A stretch of DNA of 64,000 nucleotides, from assembly GCA_002099365.1 (NCBI GenBank), contig MSED01000010.1, positions 727,480 to 791,479 of the forward strand. Direction: 5' to 3'. The position numbers and the translations under genes are program-made. The stretch is from Phialophora verrucosa. Taxonomy: Eukaryota > Ascomycota > Eurotiomycetes > Chaetothyriales > Herpotrichiellaceae. The notes beneath the pieces are model-generated. The model saw only the letters and a program-made list of their open reading frames with translations. It was not told where the DNA came from and did not search any database. This document shows positions 31,868 to 41,829 of the stretch, one piece after another (positions within the stretch are counted from its first letter, which is position 1; every line of letters begins with the position of its first letter).

Positions 31868-33702
31868 ATGTCCAATCACTCACGAAGCTTGTACAGCACC
31901 TGGGTTGCACTATTTCTGTCTCTAGCTTCGATTGCATGCGCCTACGTGATTGTCATCCCAGCGACCACTCTCACCCAACCATCTTTCATGTATGACCCTC
32001 AACCACAGATCGACAGTGTCTGACTTCTTCCAGTACATATATGGGCCTCGATACCGCTTCCAATGCACCTGAATTGAATGGCGCTGTCAATGGAGTATCC
32101 CTCGCGGGAGGCTTGATCGGAGCCCTTCTACAATCGGAGCAATCGGACAGGTTGGGTCGTCAGAAGTCTGTGGCCTTGTCTTGCGCCTTCGCGGTCGTTG
32201 GCGGCGCTCTGCAAGCTGGCTCTGTTCATATCGCCATGTTCATCGTGGCTCGGCTCATAGCAGGGCTTGGTATTGGTAAGGCTAGTTGATTCGAGCAAGA
32301 TACGCTTCTAACCTCCACAGGTGCACTGATCGGTTCTATACCTCTCTACCAAAGCGAGATTTCTCCACCTAAAACTCGCGGGTTGATTGTCGGCTTTCAT
32401 GGGATCTTCATTTCACTAGGCACGATCATGTGCAAGTCAGTGTGCCACTGAGCAAACCATTCCGAGCTAACACGGACAGTTGGATCGGGTATGGTTTCTA
32501 TTTTGTGGATGCCAGCGGATCGCAATGGCGGGTTCCTCTCGCAATTCAGTGTGTGCCAACTTTGATACTTGGAGCTGGCGTCTTTTATATTCCTGAGTCC
32601 CCGCGCTGGTGTGAGTATCCGTACAATTTGACCTGATCGTTCGCTGACCTGCTCAGTGATTAGTCAAGATCGACATGACGATGCCATGCGAGTGTTGATG
32701 CGACTACATCGTAACAAGGATGATCCCGATAACACATTCGCTCATCGAGAGCATCTCCAGATCAAGGAACAGCACGACGAAGATGAAGTGAACAAAGTCA
32801 CATGGGCACAAATGGTGACGGTCCCTTCCTATCGCAAAAGGACAGTGGTTGCAGCGTCCATCATGTTTGGAAGTCAACTCACTGCTACACTGGTGGTTTC
32901 TGGTGCGTGCTTCAATGGGGTTTTGCCAGAGGGTTGCTAACTCGACAGTTTACAATCCCGTTCTCTACGCAAGCCTTGGCTACGATACTCCAATGCAACT
33001 CCTTTTCACTGGCATCTGGGCCAACATTACAATTGTTGGCAACACAATCTGTGCATTCACGATCGACAAAATGGGCAGAGTTCGCAATCTGAAGCTCGGA
33101 TGGATTGGAGATCTTATCGCCATGATCGGCATCGTGGTGTCAATCGCAAGATATGAGGCGACTGGATCCAGTGCAGCCGCACGTTCAGGTATCTTCTTCT
33201 TATACCTGCACATTGCTTGCTATGCACTCTTCGTGGATGCGACAACCTAGTAAGACTTGGGAATTGGTGCCGGGTGGTGAACTGACGTAGACAGTATCTA
33301 CACTTCTGAGCTCTTCCCAAACAACGTACGCGGGAAGGGAATGTCCATCTCGATCGGTTCATACTTTGTCGCCACCCTTATCATGCTCTGCAGTGCACCA
33401 ACTGCTTTTGCTCACATCGGCTGGAAGTGAGTTTTTCCAAGATTTGAATTGCAAGGACTGACGCGTTCAGGGTGATTCTCACTTACATGTGCTGTCTCGC
33501 TGTTTGCATTCCGTTCCTGTGGTTCGTTCCGGAGACCAAGGGCAAATCCCTAGAGGAAGTCGGCCTTATCTTTGGTGACAGACACGTTCATGTTGCGTTG
33601 GTGGAGCCGGACTCCTCGGTGGACACTATTGTGGTCAGCGACAAACAAGTGAATCCCCAGGTTGGACAGGTATATGAGCACCTCGAAGGAACAACGAGGT
33701 AG
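31868..33702 (+). CDS. MFS sugar-porter family transporter, 506 aa, 8 exons
   Basis: A plasma-membrane transporter of the sugar porter family (PF00083), expected to carry a sugar or related polyol/acid with protons. Exons: 31868-31989, 32034-32275, 32321-32435, 32480-32610, 32657-32902, 32949-33249, 33295-33426 and 33471-33702. They sum to 1521 nt, in frame. The seven introns are 44-46 bp with CTGAC/CTAAC branch sites. The N-terminus MSNHSRSLYSTWVALFLS carries the first membrane helix, followed by ATTLTQPSF. Family motifs are present: DRLGRQKS after helix 2, RLIAGLGIG in helix 4, PESPRWL at the end of the first half, and PETKGKSLEE at the end of helix 12. The donor of intron 3 is ambiguous (32430 or 32436); I chose the one giving CNWIGYG. 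It opens the metabolic cluster. Confidence 0.9.
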
Positions 33703-34013
33703 GGAGTGGCAGCAGGGCGGGCCGATTCCGGATGCATGGGTGCGGAATGATACGTATGAGGACCTTTGCAGACGAACCACAGAGCTCACGAAAGTTGTCA
33801 ATGTAGCTAGAGTAAGTGGTTATGAGGTACGACTTTGCGGACGTGAACGAATATGCCTGGGTACTTTCCAATCGAGTGTCAAGGCGATGCAAGGAGTACC
33901 GACGGCACTGCCTCAAGGATCTTGCCATTGAGATTCTGACTTGCTACAAGTTGAATTGTGCAGATGTCTTCTGATCCAAGTTTCAAATTCTCTTAGCGAG
34001 TGCTATGGTCGCT
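33703..34013. other. Convergent intergenic, 311 bp
   Basis: Lies between the 3' ends of the MFS gene (plus) and the SnoaL-like gene (minus); expected to hold both 3' UTRs. No other feature is seen. Confidence 0.6.
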
Positions 34014-34481
34014 TCACACATTCATCACGTCCGGCTTCCCTAAAGTCCAGGCAGGCTCAATCGTCACACTCTCAATCTCCCAGAGCTCTCCCGCCCTGAC
34101 AATACTGCACTGGTATTTGTTGCCATTCATCCAGAAGTCTTGAAATTCGGGAGGCTGGCCTTCTCCAAGTCGGAAGTGTTGTGCGAAGATGACACTGGTC
34201 AATTCTGCTTTGTCTCCATTGACCATGCATCGAATGTTTGTTGCCATATGGGTCGTGTCCAACGGCCTTCCCACTTTGCTCATGAGAGCTTCCACAATCA
34301 GATCTCTGCCTTCGATTTTTCGAGACTGCATCCCGGAGTTGCCAAAAATGAGGTGCATGACCGAATTCTCGGTCAGGGATGATGCAGATAGCTGTGAGTC
34401 GCCATCGTCGAGTGCGACGACAAATCGAATCAGTGCGTCAATGGCAGCTTCTCTGTCGCTGAGGCCTCCGGCGTTCGGCAT
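34014..34481 (-). CDS. SnoaL-like / NTF2-fold protein, 155 aa
   Basis: A small cone-shaped NTF2-like fold protein of the SnoaL type (PF13577-like). Family members include cyclases, isomerases, dehydratases and non-catalytic binding proteins, often in secondary-metabolism or catabolic clusters. Start chosen at 34481 (MPNAGGLSDREAAIDALIRF); 17 more codons are open upstream but look like leader. The pattern is typical: an N-terminal helix with DREAAIDALIRFVVALDDGD, then TENSVMHL, the middle H of TTHMATNIRCMVNGD, and C-terminal strands (YQCSIVRAGELWEIESVTIEP). Length is normal for the family and no intron is needed. It could act on the product of the neighbouring P450 or dehydrogenase; that is inference. 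Confidence 0.8.
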   Translation of the reverse strand: MPNAGGLSDREAAIDALIRFVVALDDGDSQLSASSLTENSVMHLIFGNSGMQSRKIEGRDLIVEALMSKVGRPLDTTHMATNIRCMVNGDKAELTSVIFAQHFRLGEGQPPEFQDFWMNGNKYQCSIVRAGELWEIESVTIEPAWTLGKPDVMNV

Positions 34482-35016
34482 TGTGGTGGGATGAGTGTTG
34501 GACAGAAACCGGTCAGTAGCGTTATTTAGCAAAAGAATAAGAAGGCGAGAGAAAATAATCTCAGACGCAGTGAGCCAATTTCATCTTGGTGACACTTTAT
34601 CTTCAGATTTTGCACGCGGCAGTACCACAATACCGATGAACGGCCCCATTCAAGCCGGCAGCTTAGCTCCTAGGCGGTGATCCAAGAGCAGAAGCATTCC
34701 CAGTCTTCGAGAAGTAGCCAGTATTCGCTGCCAATCCTGGCACACTTGAGGGTCCCTCTACGGATCCACATCAAGAGAAGATCAAGCTGACGGAGAAGGC
34801 GGGCGGAGATCGCGGAGAGGAGCTGGCGACCAAGTCGGACACCGCGGAGCTCTCGCACTGCATGATTAGCTTGAGCGACGGATGGAAGAGGCCGCCTAAG
34901 CTGGCGAAGGATTACTCCGATATTGTTTACTGAGGATTTCTATAGCGCGATTCTGGAAATCCTAAAGGCTCCAGCCCATCACAGACTGATGTTTCCAATT
35001 GACACCCCATCTCAAT
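34482..35016. other. Intergenic, 535 bp
   Basis: Promoter of the SnoaL-like gene and 3' region of the Zn2Cys6 gene, both on the minus strand. No CGGAG element of the kind seen in the other cluster promoters was noticed. I see no gene. Confidence 0.6.
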
Positions 35017-37596
35017 TCATAGACTAAAGTTACAGAGTGTCGACATGGGATCGGTCAAGGCGAAGGAGGAGTACGAAGCCGTATGATTCGTCGATTGCTC
35101 GGGATTCTCGATCGTTGACTGCGACGGAGCTCTCAGCATCCAACTCCCCACAACAGCGGAAGATGAACCTACTGAGGAAATATCTGGCTCCATCCAGTCA
35201 AGATTGGGGAGCAGTTGTGTTAATGGAGTGCTTCGAGAGCAGAAATCTCCCATGTCGAAATCGGGACGAGCTTCCAGATTTGTCTCATATGATTGATCAG
35301 GTTGAGTACGCGACAGATATCCCTGGTGTCTAACCTGGACAGTGTTTTCTTCAGATTCATTGTTTAGGCAGGGAGAAGCCGGGACGCCAAGTTCTCGACA
35401 CTTTGCCGAAGAGTATGGCGTGTCCTGTCCGTTCGGCATATATCGTATGCCCTTTGGAATTTGCGTGTGATCCCCGGCCTCAAACTTCTGCACAAGCATC
35501 TTAAGGATGTCGGCCGCTTTGAAAGCTTCCAAGCTCTGATCACGCATTTGACCGAAGATGCGCGAGCTCAGTTGCAAAGCCTTGACCATCTCTGATCGGG
35601 TCGGGACGCCTTGGGCTGCCTGCTGCGTGCTTCGACCCGAGAATAAGTCCGCAGTAATGATTGTTGCAGCTAGCAGATAATCATGGATAGTCAGCGATGT
35701 TTGATAGTTTGTCAGACTCCGCAGGTGATCATCAATCGGGATCTTTTGATTTTGAATGGCTTGAAACCGGAGTATTGACATGGCCGAGCTTAGGCAGACA
35801 CGCCTGGAATAAGCTAATCGATTGTCGGCGCTCTTGCTGTCGAGGAATCTGCTGTGGAGTACGCACAATGCTTTGTGGTGAATGCTGGACAGATTAAAGC
35901 GCGCAGAGACGACCACGAGCGAATCGGGGCTAGAAAGTTGACCAAGTTTCCAATATTCTGGGATATTGTCGTAGATATGGCGGAGCTCACGGTCAATTTC
36001 CAGGACTCGTTCCCAACGCATGGCATCTGACCGCGAGATTTCGTCCAGAGCACGGGCGAAGGCGAAAACTAATTTGCTCTTCGCAATGAGGTACGAGACC
36101 TGAGTGAGTTCGGAGTCGGGCAAGGCTGGCGGGACCGCAATACAGTTCTCGTTAAAATCCTGGTCGTCGTGGATGTTGCGAGGAAATGGGTCTTCCTTGA
36201 GCGATTGAAGCCTGACCATCGATGGAAGGCCCAGCTGGAACGAAAACATAATATCAGCCGCTCTGATGTGAGCCCATGTTCTCCGACGTAGTTCCGCCTG
36301 CCAAAATTAGAAGTGCTCATTATTGCCGAAGCCCACATACCTCGAAGGGAGTTGACGACAACAGTGGCTGCGAGTTTTGGTGGTAGCCCATGCGCATGGC
36401 CAGCCGTAAAATCATGCCTTGTAGGACCCAGATACTAGACTTTGCATCTCTGCTGGAAACATACTCTCCATAGCAGTGAAAGCACAACGCCTCGATCAGG
36501 AACTCTTGTGGCCGCGTGTAGTCTGCGAGAATCAAACAATCCGTGAATCGATTACGGAAGGTATCGGCAAGATCCTGGCATTTTCCTTTGTACTCGGGCG
36601 GTTCGTCGCCGTCTCTTATATAATCGAGCATTGCAATCCTCAGAATAGCGAACAGAAGAGCGACCCATGCAGTTGAGGCGGTGTTTTCATCGTTCCAAAA
36701 GTGTTCATACTGAAGAGATCAGTTGCGGTGACGGTGGGATTGATTCATTTGACTTACCCGCTTCTGGAACGTGGATCGGTGCAAGAAGTCTGCGGGAGTC
36801 AGCTTTGAAATCGAGTTCAAAGAAACACTTACGCATGGGGGGATAGAGATGTGCCCAAAATCTTGTGATCATGATGTCGCAGCTATATTTTGAAGGGAGT
36901 TGCGACAGAATTTCAGATCGACTCATGTTTCTTGTGGACCCGAATAAAAGGGTGGGACCAGGATCGTCAGGCCGCCGCAAGAAATGTGAGATCTTCTTAG
37001 TTTGCTCTTCGTAGTTCTTCTGTTGTGCCCGAAGATGCGAACGGACTTCGCCAATCTGAAATGGTCAGTTAACATCGCGAAGTCGGCAGCAAAATACCTC
37101 ATTCAATAGCAAAGCCCAGTGCGCCTCATTCACGGAGAGTCGCTCCTTGAAATCAGAACTGATATTGATTACGGTGCCTGGTTTCGCCAGGATAGTTGTG
37201 TTGCCATGGTCGCCTTCATCACCATCGTCGAAATCAGGATCGATGCTCGTGGAAGGTGAGTTGATTTGAGTCTGAAGAGATCGCGTGTTCTTCAGGAGTG
37301 TGTGGACGAGTTGCTCCAGGTGATCAATTCGTGCTTGAGAGCTCTCAGGCAAATCTTGCGATTTTGGACGCATCTCAGGTCTGCGTGAAACATAGCAGCA
37401 GACTGTGATGTCTCCTCGATTCACACAATTTCCGCATGCTGGCAGAGCTCGATCACACCTCAACCTACCAGACGTTAGCGGAGTGGATGACTTTCGGGAT
37501 AACGTACTTCCGATTTCGACACGGCAAGCAGGATATGGGTCTCCTGTTCCTAGCATTTCGTGACGCCTGATCGCTCTGTCCACGGAAGACAGCCAT
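35017..37596 (-). CDS. Zn2Cys6 transcription factor with fungal-specific domain, 786 aa, 6 exons
   Basis: A nuclear regulator, probably of this cluster. Exons on the minus strand: 37596-37508, 37464-37098, 37055-36833, 36789-36758, 36709-36341 and 36297-35017. They total 2361 nt, in frame. The introns are 42-48 bp with GTACGT/GTATTT/GTAAGT/GTATGT donors. The zinc cluster spans residues 23-52: C23-x2-C26-x6-C33-x6-C40-x2-C43-x8-C52. It is split by intron 1, which joins NRK to LRC. A short coiled coil follows (ARIDHLEQLVHTLL). The fungal-specific middle region (PF04082) shows FWAHLYPPMHFLHRSTF around 217-233 and ELRRRTWAHIRAADIMFS after intron 5. Start chosen at 37596 (MAVFRGQSDQ). It shares a 239-bp divergent promoter with the hydrolase. 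The C-terminus is less conserved and its exact end is the least certain part. Confidence 0.92.
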
Positions 37597-37835
37597 CTTT
37601 GCTGGTTGAGAACGAAACGATTGCGGGAGGCAGCGGTTGACGATACAAAAGGAGATCTCGGTTCGAAGAGCCGGGGTTAGCGGGCCACATATGCGGGGAA
37701 TGGTTGGCAAACCACGGAGAAGACGGAGATCCAATGGGGTTAAGACGGCTAATCAGATCGCAGTACTTTCTATATCGGGTGTATACAAAGTGGAAACCGT
37801 CGAGCTTGGGGGTTGAAAGTCGTCACCCACGAAAC
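37597..37835. promoter_or_regulatory. Bidirectional promoter of regulator and hydrolase
   Basis: 239 bp between two divergent starts. It contains CGG-N9-CCG at 37659-37673, a palindromic arrangement of CGG triplets of the kind bound by Zn2Cys6 dimers, and two CGGAGA elements at 37715 and 37724. CGGAG elements also occur in the SDR/P450 promoter and upstream of the ligase. Binding by the adjacent regulator is inferred. Confidence 0.5.
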
Positions 37836-38705
37836 ATGGCCAAACGCCAAGTTGAATTTCTTTCTGATGGACTCACCCTTCGAGGTGTAGTACAGATCCC
37901 TCATGGAGAAGGACCGTTTCCAATCGTCATCCTTGGGCATGGGCTGAGCGGGTTGAAGGAGTGGACATTGCCAGAGGTGGCAGATGCTTTGGTTCAAGTT
38001 GGCATAGCTGGTCTATGGTTCGACTTCCGGAACTTTGGTGACAGCGAAGGCAAACCACGGGATGAGGTGTCTCATTATGGTCGACTCCACGATTGGCACG
38101 CCGCGATCAGTTATGCCACAACTCTGCCGGAGATCGATCCGAAAAGAATTGGTATCTGGGGAACTAGTCTCGGAGGGAGAGATGTTCTCGCTACTGCTGC
38201 AATCGACAGAAGGGTGAAGGCAGTGGTAGCACAAGCGCCAGCCATCAAATGGACTCCGGCATTGGCCGCCAGGATGGCCGGATTTAGTGACTTCGAATCA
38301 TTTCAACAAGAGCTGGCGGAGGACCAGGCGAACCGAGCTCTTGGAAAAGAACCTCGATATATGCCATTTGTGAAGCCCGCAGGCGATGATATCAAGGCTG
38401 CATTCATAAGAGGATTGACCGATGCTGAGAGACGAAACTATTCGGGACGCGTCACTTTTCAGAGTTATCAGCCTAACGCTTTGTTGGATGTGATACCAGC
38501 GGTTGAACTGATTGCTCCTACGCCTTTGTTGTTCATTCTTGCAAAGGAGGACTTTCTGCCGGGACAGAAAGAAGCGTACCATGCAGCCAAAGAACCAAAA
38601 TTGCTGGTCACTGTTGAAGGGAATCATTTCTCTCCTTACACGACATCAAAGGCGGATTCAATCAGGGCAACAAAGGAATGGTTCGAGAAGCATTTGATAG
38701 GTTGA
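37836..38705 (+). CDS. Alpha/beta hydrolase, 289 aa
   Basis: A serine hydrolase of the alpha/beta fold (dienelactone hydrolase / S9-esterase-like). Start chosen at 37836 (MAKRQVEFLSDGLTL), because the domain begins at once; the frame is open from 37704. Oxyanion region: HGLSG at 35-39. Nucleophile elbow: GTSLGG at 109-114, Ser111. Likely acid: Asp239 in AKEDF. Histidine: His264 in EGNHF. Fold order and length fit the family. It has no signal peptide, so it is intracellular. The gene is intronless and divergent from the regulator. It probably cleaves an ester, lactone or thioester in the cluster pathway; the substrate cannot be read from the sequence. Confidence 0.88.
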   Translation: MAKRQVEFLSDGLTLRGVVQIPHGEGPFPIVILGHGLSGLKEWTLPEVADALVQVGIAGLWFDFRNFGDSEGKPRDEVSHYGRLHDWHAAISYATTLPEIDPKRIGIWGTSLGGRDVLATAAIDRRVKAVVAQAPAIKWTPALAARMAGFSDFESFQQELAEDQANRALGKEPRYMPFVKPAGDDIKAAFIRGLTDAERRNYSGRVTFQSYQPNALLDVIPAVELIAPTPLLFILAKEDFLPGQKEAYHAAKEPKLLVTVEGNHFSPYTTSKADSIRATKEWFEKHLIG

Positions 38706-39025
38706 TAGTGAATGCCAGCGTTCTCTACAACTCTTGCAATCTCAACCCAGGCTCAGACATAACAGGTTCGTGAGCCAAATGAATGTCGAAGCTCTCTCAA
38801 CTCGGCTAAGACCGTCAAGATCGTCACTTCGATAGATTAGCAACCTTGAATTATCATGTATCTCAATGAGTCTCTCTCAGCTATTTTCTTCTATCCAATC
38901 GATTCTTGTTGGGTGATCTTCTAGAGCTTCAGGATCCAGAAACAGGATTGCAAGAGTCACAACTGAGACTGTTGGTCAATGATCATGACCGGACATTTGG
39001 AGAAATGCAAAACTTTGAGTGCATA
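38706..39025. other. Convergent intergenic, 320 bp
   Basis: 3' ends of the hydrolase (plus) and the dehydrogenase (minus). No gene is seen. Confidence 0.6.
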
Positions 39026-39942
39026 TTATAAGGCCATCCTGACCTTCAGGAGGTCTCTTTGCACAATCTCCTCCTTCTTCGCCATAAGTTCCTCCATGTC
39101 CCAACGAGAGTCTATGTACCTGTTCGCCAACCAAGCCCTGCGCTCTCTCGTCAGGAAGACCAGCGTATCTGCCACCATGAACGGAGTATCCGTCAATCGA
39201 TCGTGCAACTCAATGGGAAAGGTCGACGCCATTGCAGTCACGACACCACCTGGGGCAATAGCATATGCAAGGACTCCATCAGACTCATGTTCTACGTTCA
39301 AGTAGTAGTTGAGCTTCAGCACAGCCAGTTTGGAACTCTCGTACGCCGATCCCCCAGGAAGCGTGAAATGAGCTCCGACACTGGAAACGACGACAAAGGT
39401 TTTTTGTTTTCCTTTCAGCACAAGTGGCATGAAAGCTCTCGATATGAGATACGGCCCTTTGACGTTGACTTCCCAATCACGCCACCATTTGGCCGGCTCT
39501 GATTCCACGAGGGGGACGTAGCCTGTCAATGTCCCCGCATTGTTGATGACGAAATCGAGGCTTTCGAATTTGGCTGAGACCGTCTCAAACACTTCGCCAA
39601 CAGATTGCTCGCTTGTTACGTCGACTTGAACGGCTATAACCTTCGGTTCAGAACGACCTGCAGTCTTCGCTGCTGCGAGTACCTCTGGCAGCGCAGGTCC
39701 TGCGTCCAGGATATCGAGTAGGACGATTCCCGAGGCTCCAGCTTTGGCATATGACAATGCCATTTCCTTGCCCAGTCCTCTGGCAGAGCCGGTAATGAGG
39801 ACATTTTGACCAGTGAAGTTTGATTGTAGAGGATCGATGAAGGGGTATGTGTCGTTATGTTGCGTTGGAACAAACCCGTGCCCTGTAGAAGTCAGTGACG
39901 GAAATTGAGTTAGCGGCACCAATTACCAGTGCTTGGGTCCAT
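39026..39942 (-). CDS. Short-chain dehydrogenase/reductase, 290 aa, 2 exons
   Basis: An NAD(P)-dependent oxidoreductase of the classical SDR type. Exon 1 is only 16 nt (39942-39927, MDPST plus one base). A 44-bp intron (39926-39883, GTAATT...TTCTACAG) follows, then exon 2 (39882-39026). The total is 873 nt. The alternative without splicing starts at 39922, but the spliced N-terminus reads smoothly into HGFVPTQHNDTYPF. Motifs: TGSARGLG at 36-43 (dinucleotide loop), an acidic residue after strand 2 (LLDILD), NNAG at 119-122, catalytic Ser at 172-173 (VSSVG), Tyr186 and Lys190 (YESSK). It would interconvert an alcohol and a ketone/aldehyde. It is divergent from the P450, with 247 bp between the start codons. 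Confidence 0.9.
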
Positions 39943-40189
39943 CTCGAAAGAGTCTTGCTTGTTTCACGAGCACTCCGGGGATGAAGGCTTGCTCTACTTA
40001 TTCTGGACGTAATTCCTGGTATGGAGTAACCCATCCCATCCCGAAAACTCCGTCCGGGAACTCCGCAGAACGAAAAGGCTTGACGAGAAGTCCGCTCACG
40101 CCACTGAAACATTACTTTTGTGACTGTTCACCGGGATATAATGCTGTAGGTCAGGACTCTACTGTTAGTTGTACATCACAACAGCAATC
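39943..40189. promoter_or_regulatory. Bidirectional promoter of SDR and P450
   Basis: 247 bp between two divergent start codons. CTCCG (CGGAG on the other strand) occurs three times: 39973, 40048 and 40061. The last two are 13 bp apart and flank a CCGGG. A TATA-like ATATAATG lies near 40137, about 50 bp before the P450 ATG. The shared CGGAG word fits common control by the cluster regulator; this is inference. Confidence 0.5.
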
Positions 40190-41823
40190 ATGATGCTCTT
40201 AGTTCAACTCGCAATCGTTGGCTTTATTGGGGCCTTGGTATTCCAAGCCTTCTACAAGTCTCGTGAAGTTTTACCAAACGGTGCAAGGCCACTTCCAGGC
40301 CCCAAAGGCAAGTGATGGCCCATGATCTTGTCCTACACCAAGTTGATTTTCTGCAGGCTGGCCAATAATCGGCAATGCCTTTGGTATTCCAGACTCACAC
40401 CCCTGGCTGAAGTTCAAAACATGGGCAGACGAGTTTGGACCCATCTACCAAGTCAAAGCTTTCGGAACCACGATTGTGGTCATTTCAAAGGAATCAATCG
40501 CCAATGACCTTTTCGCGCTGCGCGGCGCACTCTATTCAGATCGTCCACAGTTGATTATGGCTGGCCTGGTCTCAGATAACGGCTTCCTCGGTGCTTCACG
40601 CTGGGCTGAATATTGGCGAAAGGGAAGGCGTTTCGCACAATCAATGCTGGCATCTAGCAATATCCAACTGTCGTTGCCGAAGCAGACCCTTGAAGCTCAG
40701 CGAATGGTCGTTGACCTGGCGAGGGAGCCCTCAAAGTACGAGTATTGGCTTGAACGTGCTGGTGTCATGACCTCGATCAAGCAAATATATGGCATCAATG
40801 TGGAGAGAGGTCGAGCGGAAGAACATCACGTCCATGAGATCACCTCATATATGGGCACGATTGATCGTGTTGCTACGCCTGGAGTTTACATTGTTGAGTT
40901 TCTGCCGTGGCTGATGAATATCCCAACTTGGCTTGCGCCTTTCAAGAGGGAAGCAAAGGCACTTGTACGCCGACATTGGGACTATATGGCATCGTTGGTC
41001 AGACAGCAGGGTCGGTCGGATAGCTTTGCCAAACGATACCTCGAATCCAAAGACGATTGGGGATTGACAGATCGTGAAATTGTCTGGGTTTTGTCCAGTA
41101 TTTATGGCGGTGCATCCGGGACCTCGGCCACTGCAATGCAGAGCATCATTCTCAATATTTGCCTCTTTCCGGAATGGCAGCAAAGAATCCAGGCAGAGAT
41201 TGATGAGGCGATTGGTGGGCGACTCCCGAGTTTCGATGACTCTAGTAACCTTCCGACGGTACGAGGGGTTATCAAAGAGTCTATGAGATGGAGGCCAGTC
41301 CTCTCTGGAGGTTCGTCGTGAACGTAACACAAGCTCAGTGCTGACGAAGACAGGTTTTCCGCATTCTGTGATCAAAGATGATGTGTATGACGGTTACTTC
41401 ATTCCGAAAGGAGCTGTTTTGATACCAAATCAATGGGCGATCTTTCGTGACGAGCAAATTTATCCAGAGCCAGACACATTTCGACCTGAACGATGGTTGA
41501 AACCGGGTTATCCCACGTATCAAGAGCCTCTGACGACGTATCCGAACCTCAAAAGATTCGCTGCATTCGGACATGGGCGACGTATCTGTCCAGGCTTGGA
41601 AGTGACAGAAAAGGCTTTGATCCTGCAACTTTCAACTTTGCTTTGGGCTTGCAACATCGGGAGGGCAAAAGATGATATTGGCAAGGAGATTGATGTTCCT
41701 TGGTATGATTATACCGGCGTGGCGATCTCAGCGCCTCGGAAGTTCGAGTTTGTCGTCGAAGAACGTGTGAAGGGGAGGCTGAAGATGTTGGAGGATGCAG
41801 CAAACGAAGTGTATGCAGAGTGA
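40190..41823 (+). CDS. Cytochrome P450 monooxygenase, 513 aa, 3 exons
   Basis: A microsomal group I fungal P450. Exons: 40190-40307, 40357-41310 and 41354-41823, giving 1542 nt in frame. The N-terminus (MMLLVQLAIVGFIGALVFQ) is a membrane anchor, followed by a proline-rich hinge PLPGPKG. Intron 1 has a GC-AG boundary (AAAG|GCAAGT); only this splice gives the expected PGPKGWPIIGN. Further motifs: helix I region YGGASGTSATA, E347-x-x-R350 (ESMR) followed by WRPVLSGGFPH, FRPERW at 400-405, and the heme loop FGHGRRICPG with Cys436. The WRPV...GG.PH context resembles OrdA/CYP64-type enzymes of fungal secondary metabolism. It oxidises an unknown substrate, probably in concert with the divergent SDR. 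Its stop codon is only 6 nt from that of the convergent ligase. Confidence 0.93.
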
Positions 41824-41829
41824 GTAGTT

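Noticed and set aside
34889..35340. Possible CDS on the plus strand opposite the regulator's 3' end
   Set aside because: It is antisense to the last exon of the Zn2Cys6 gene and has no motif.
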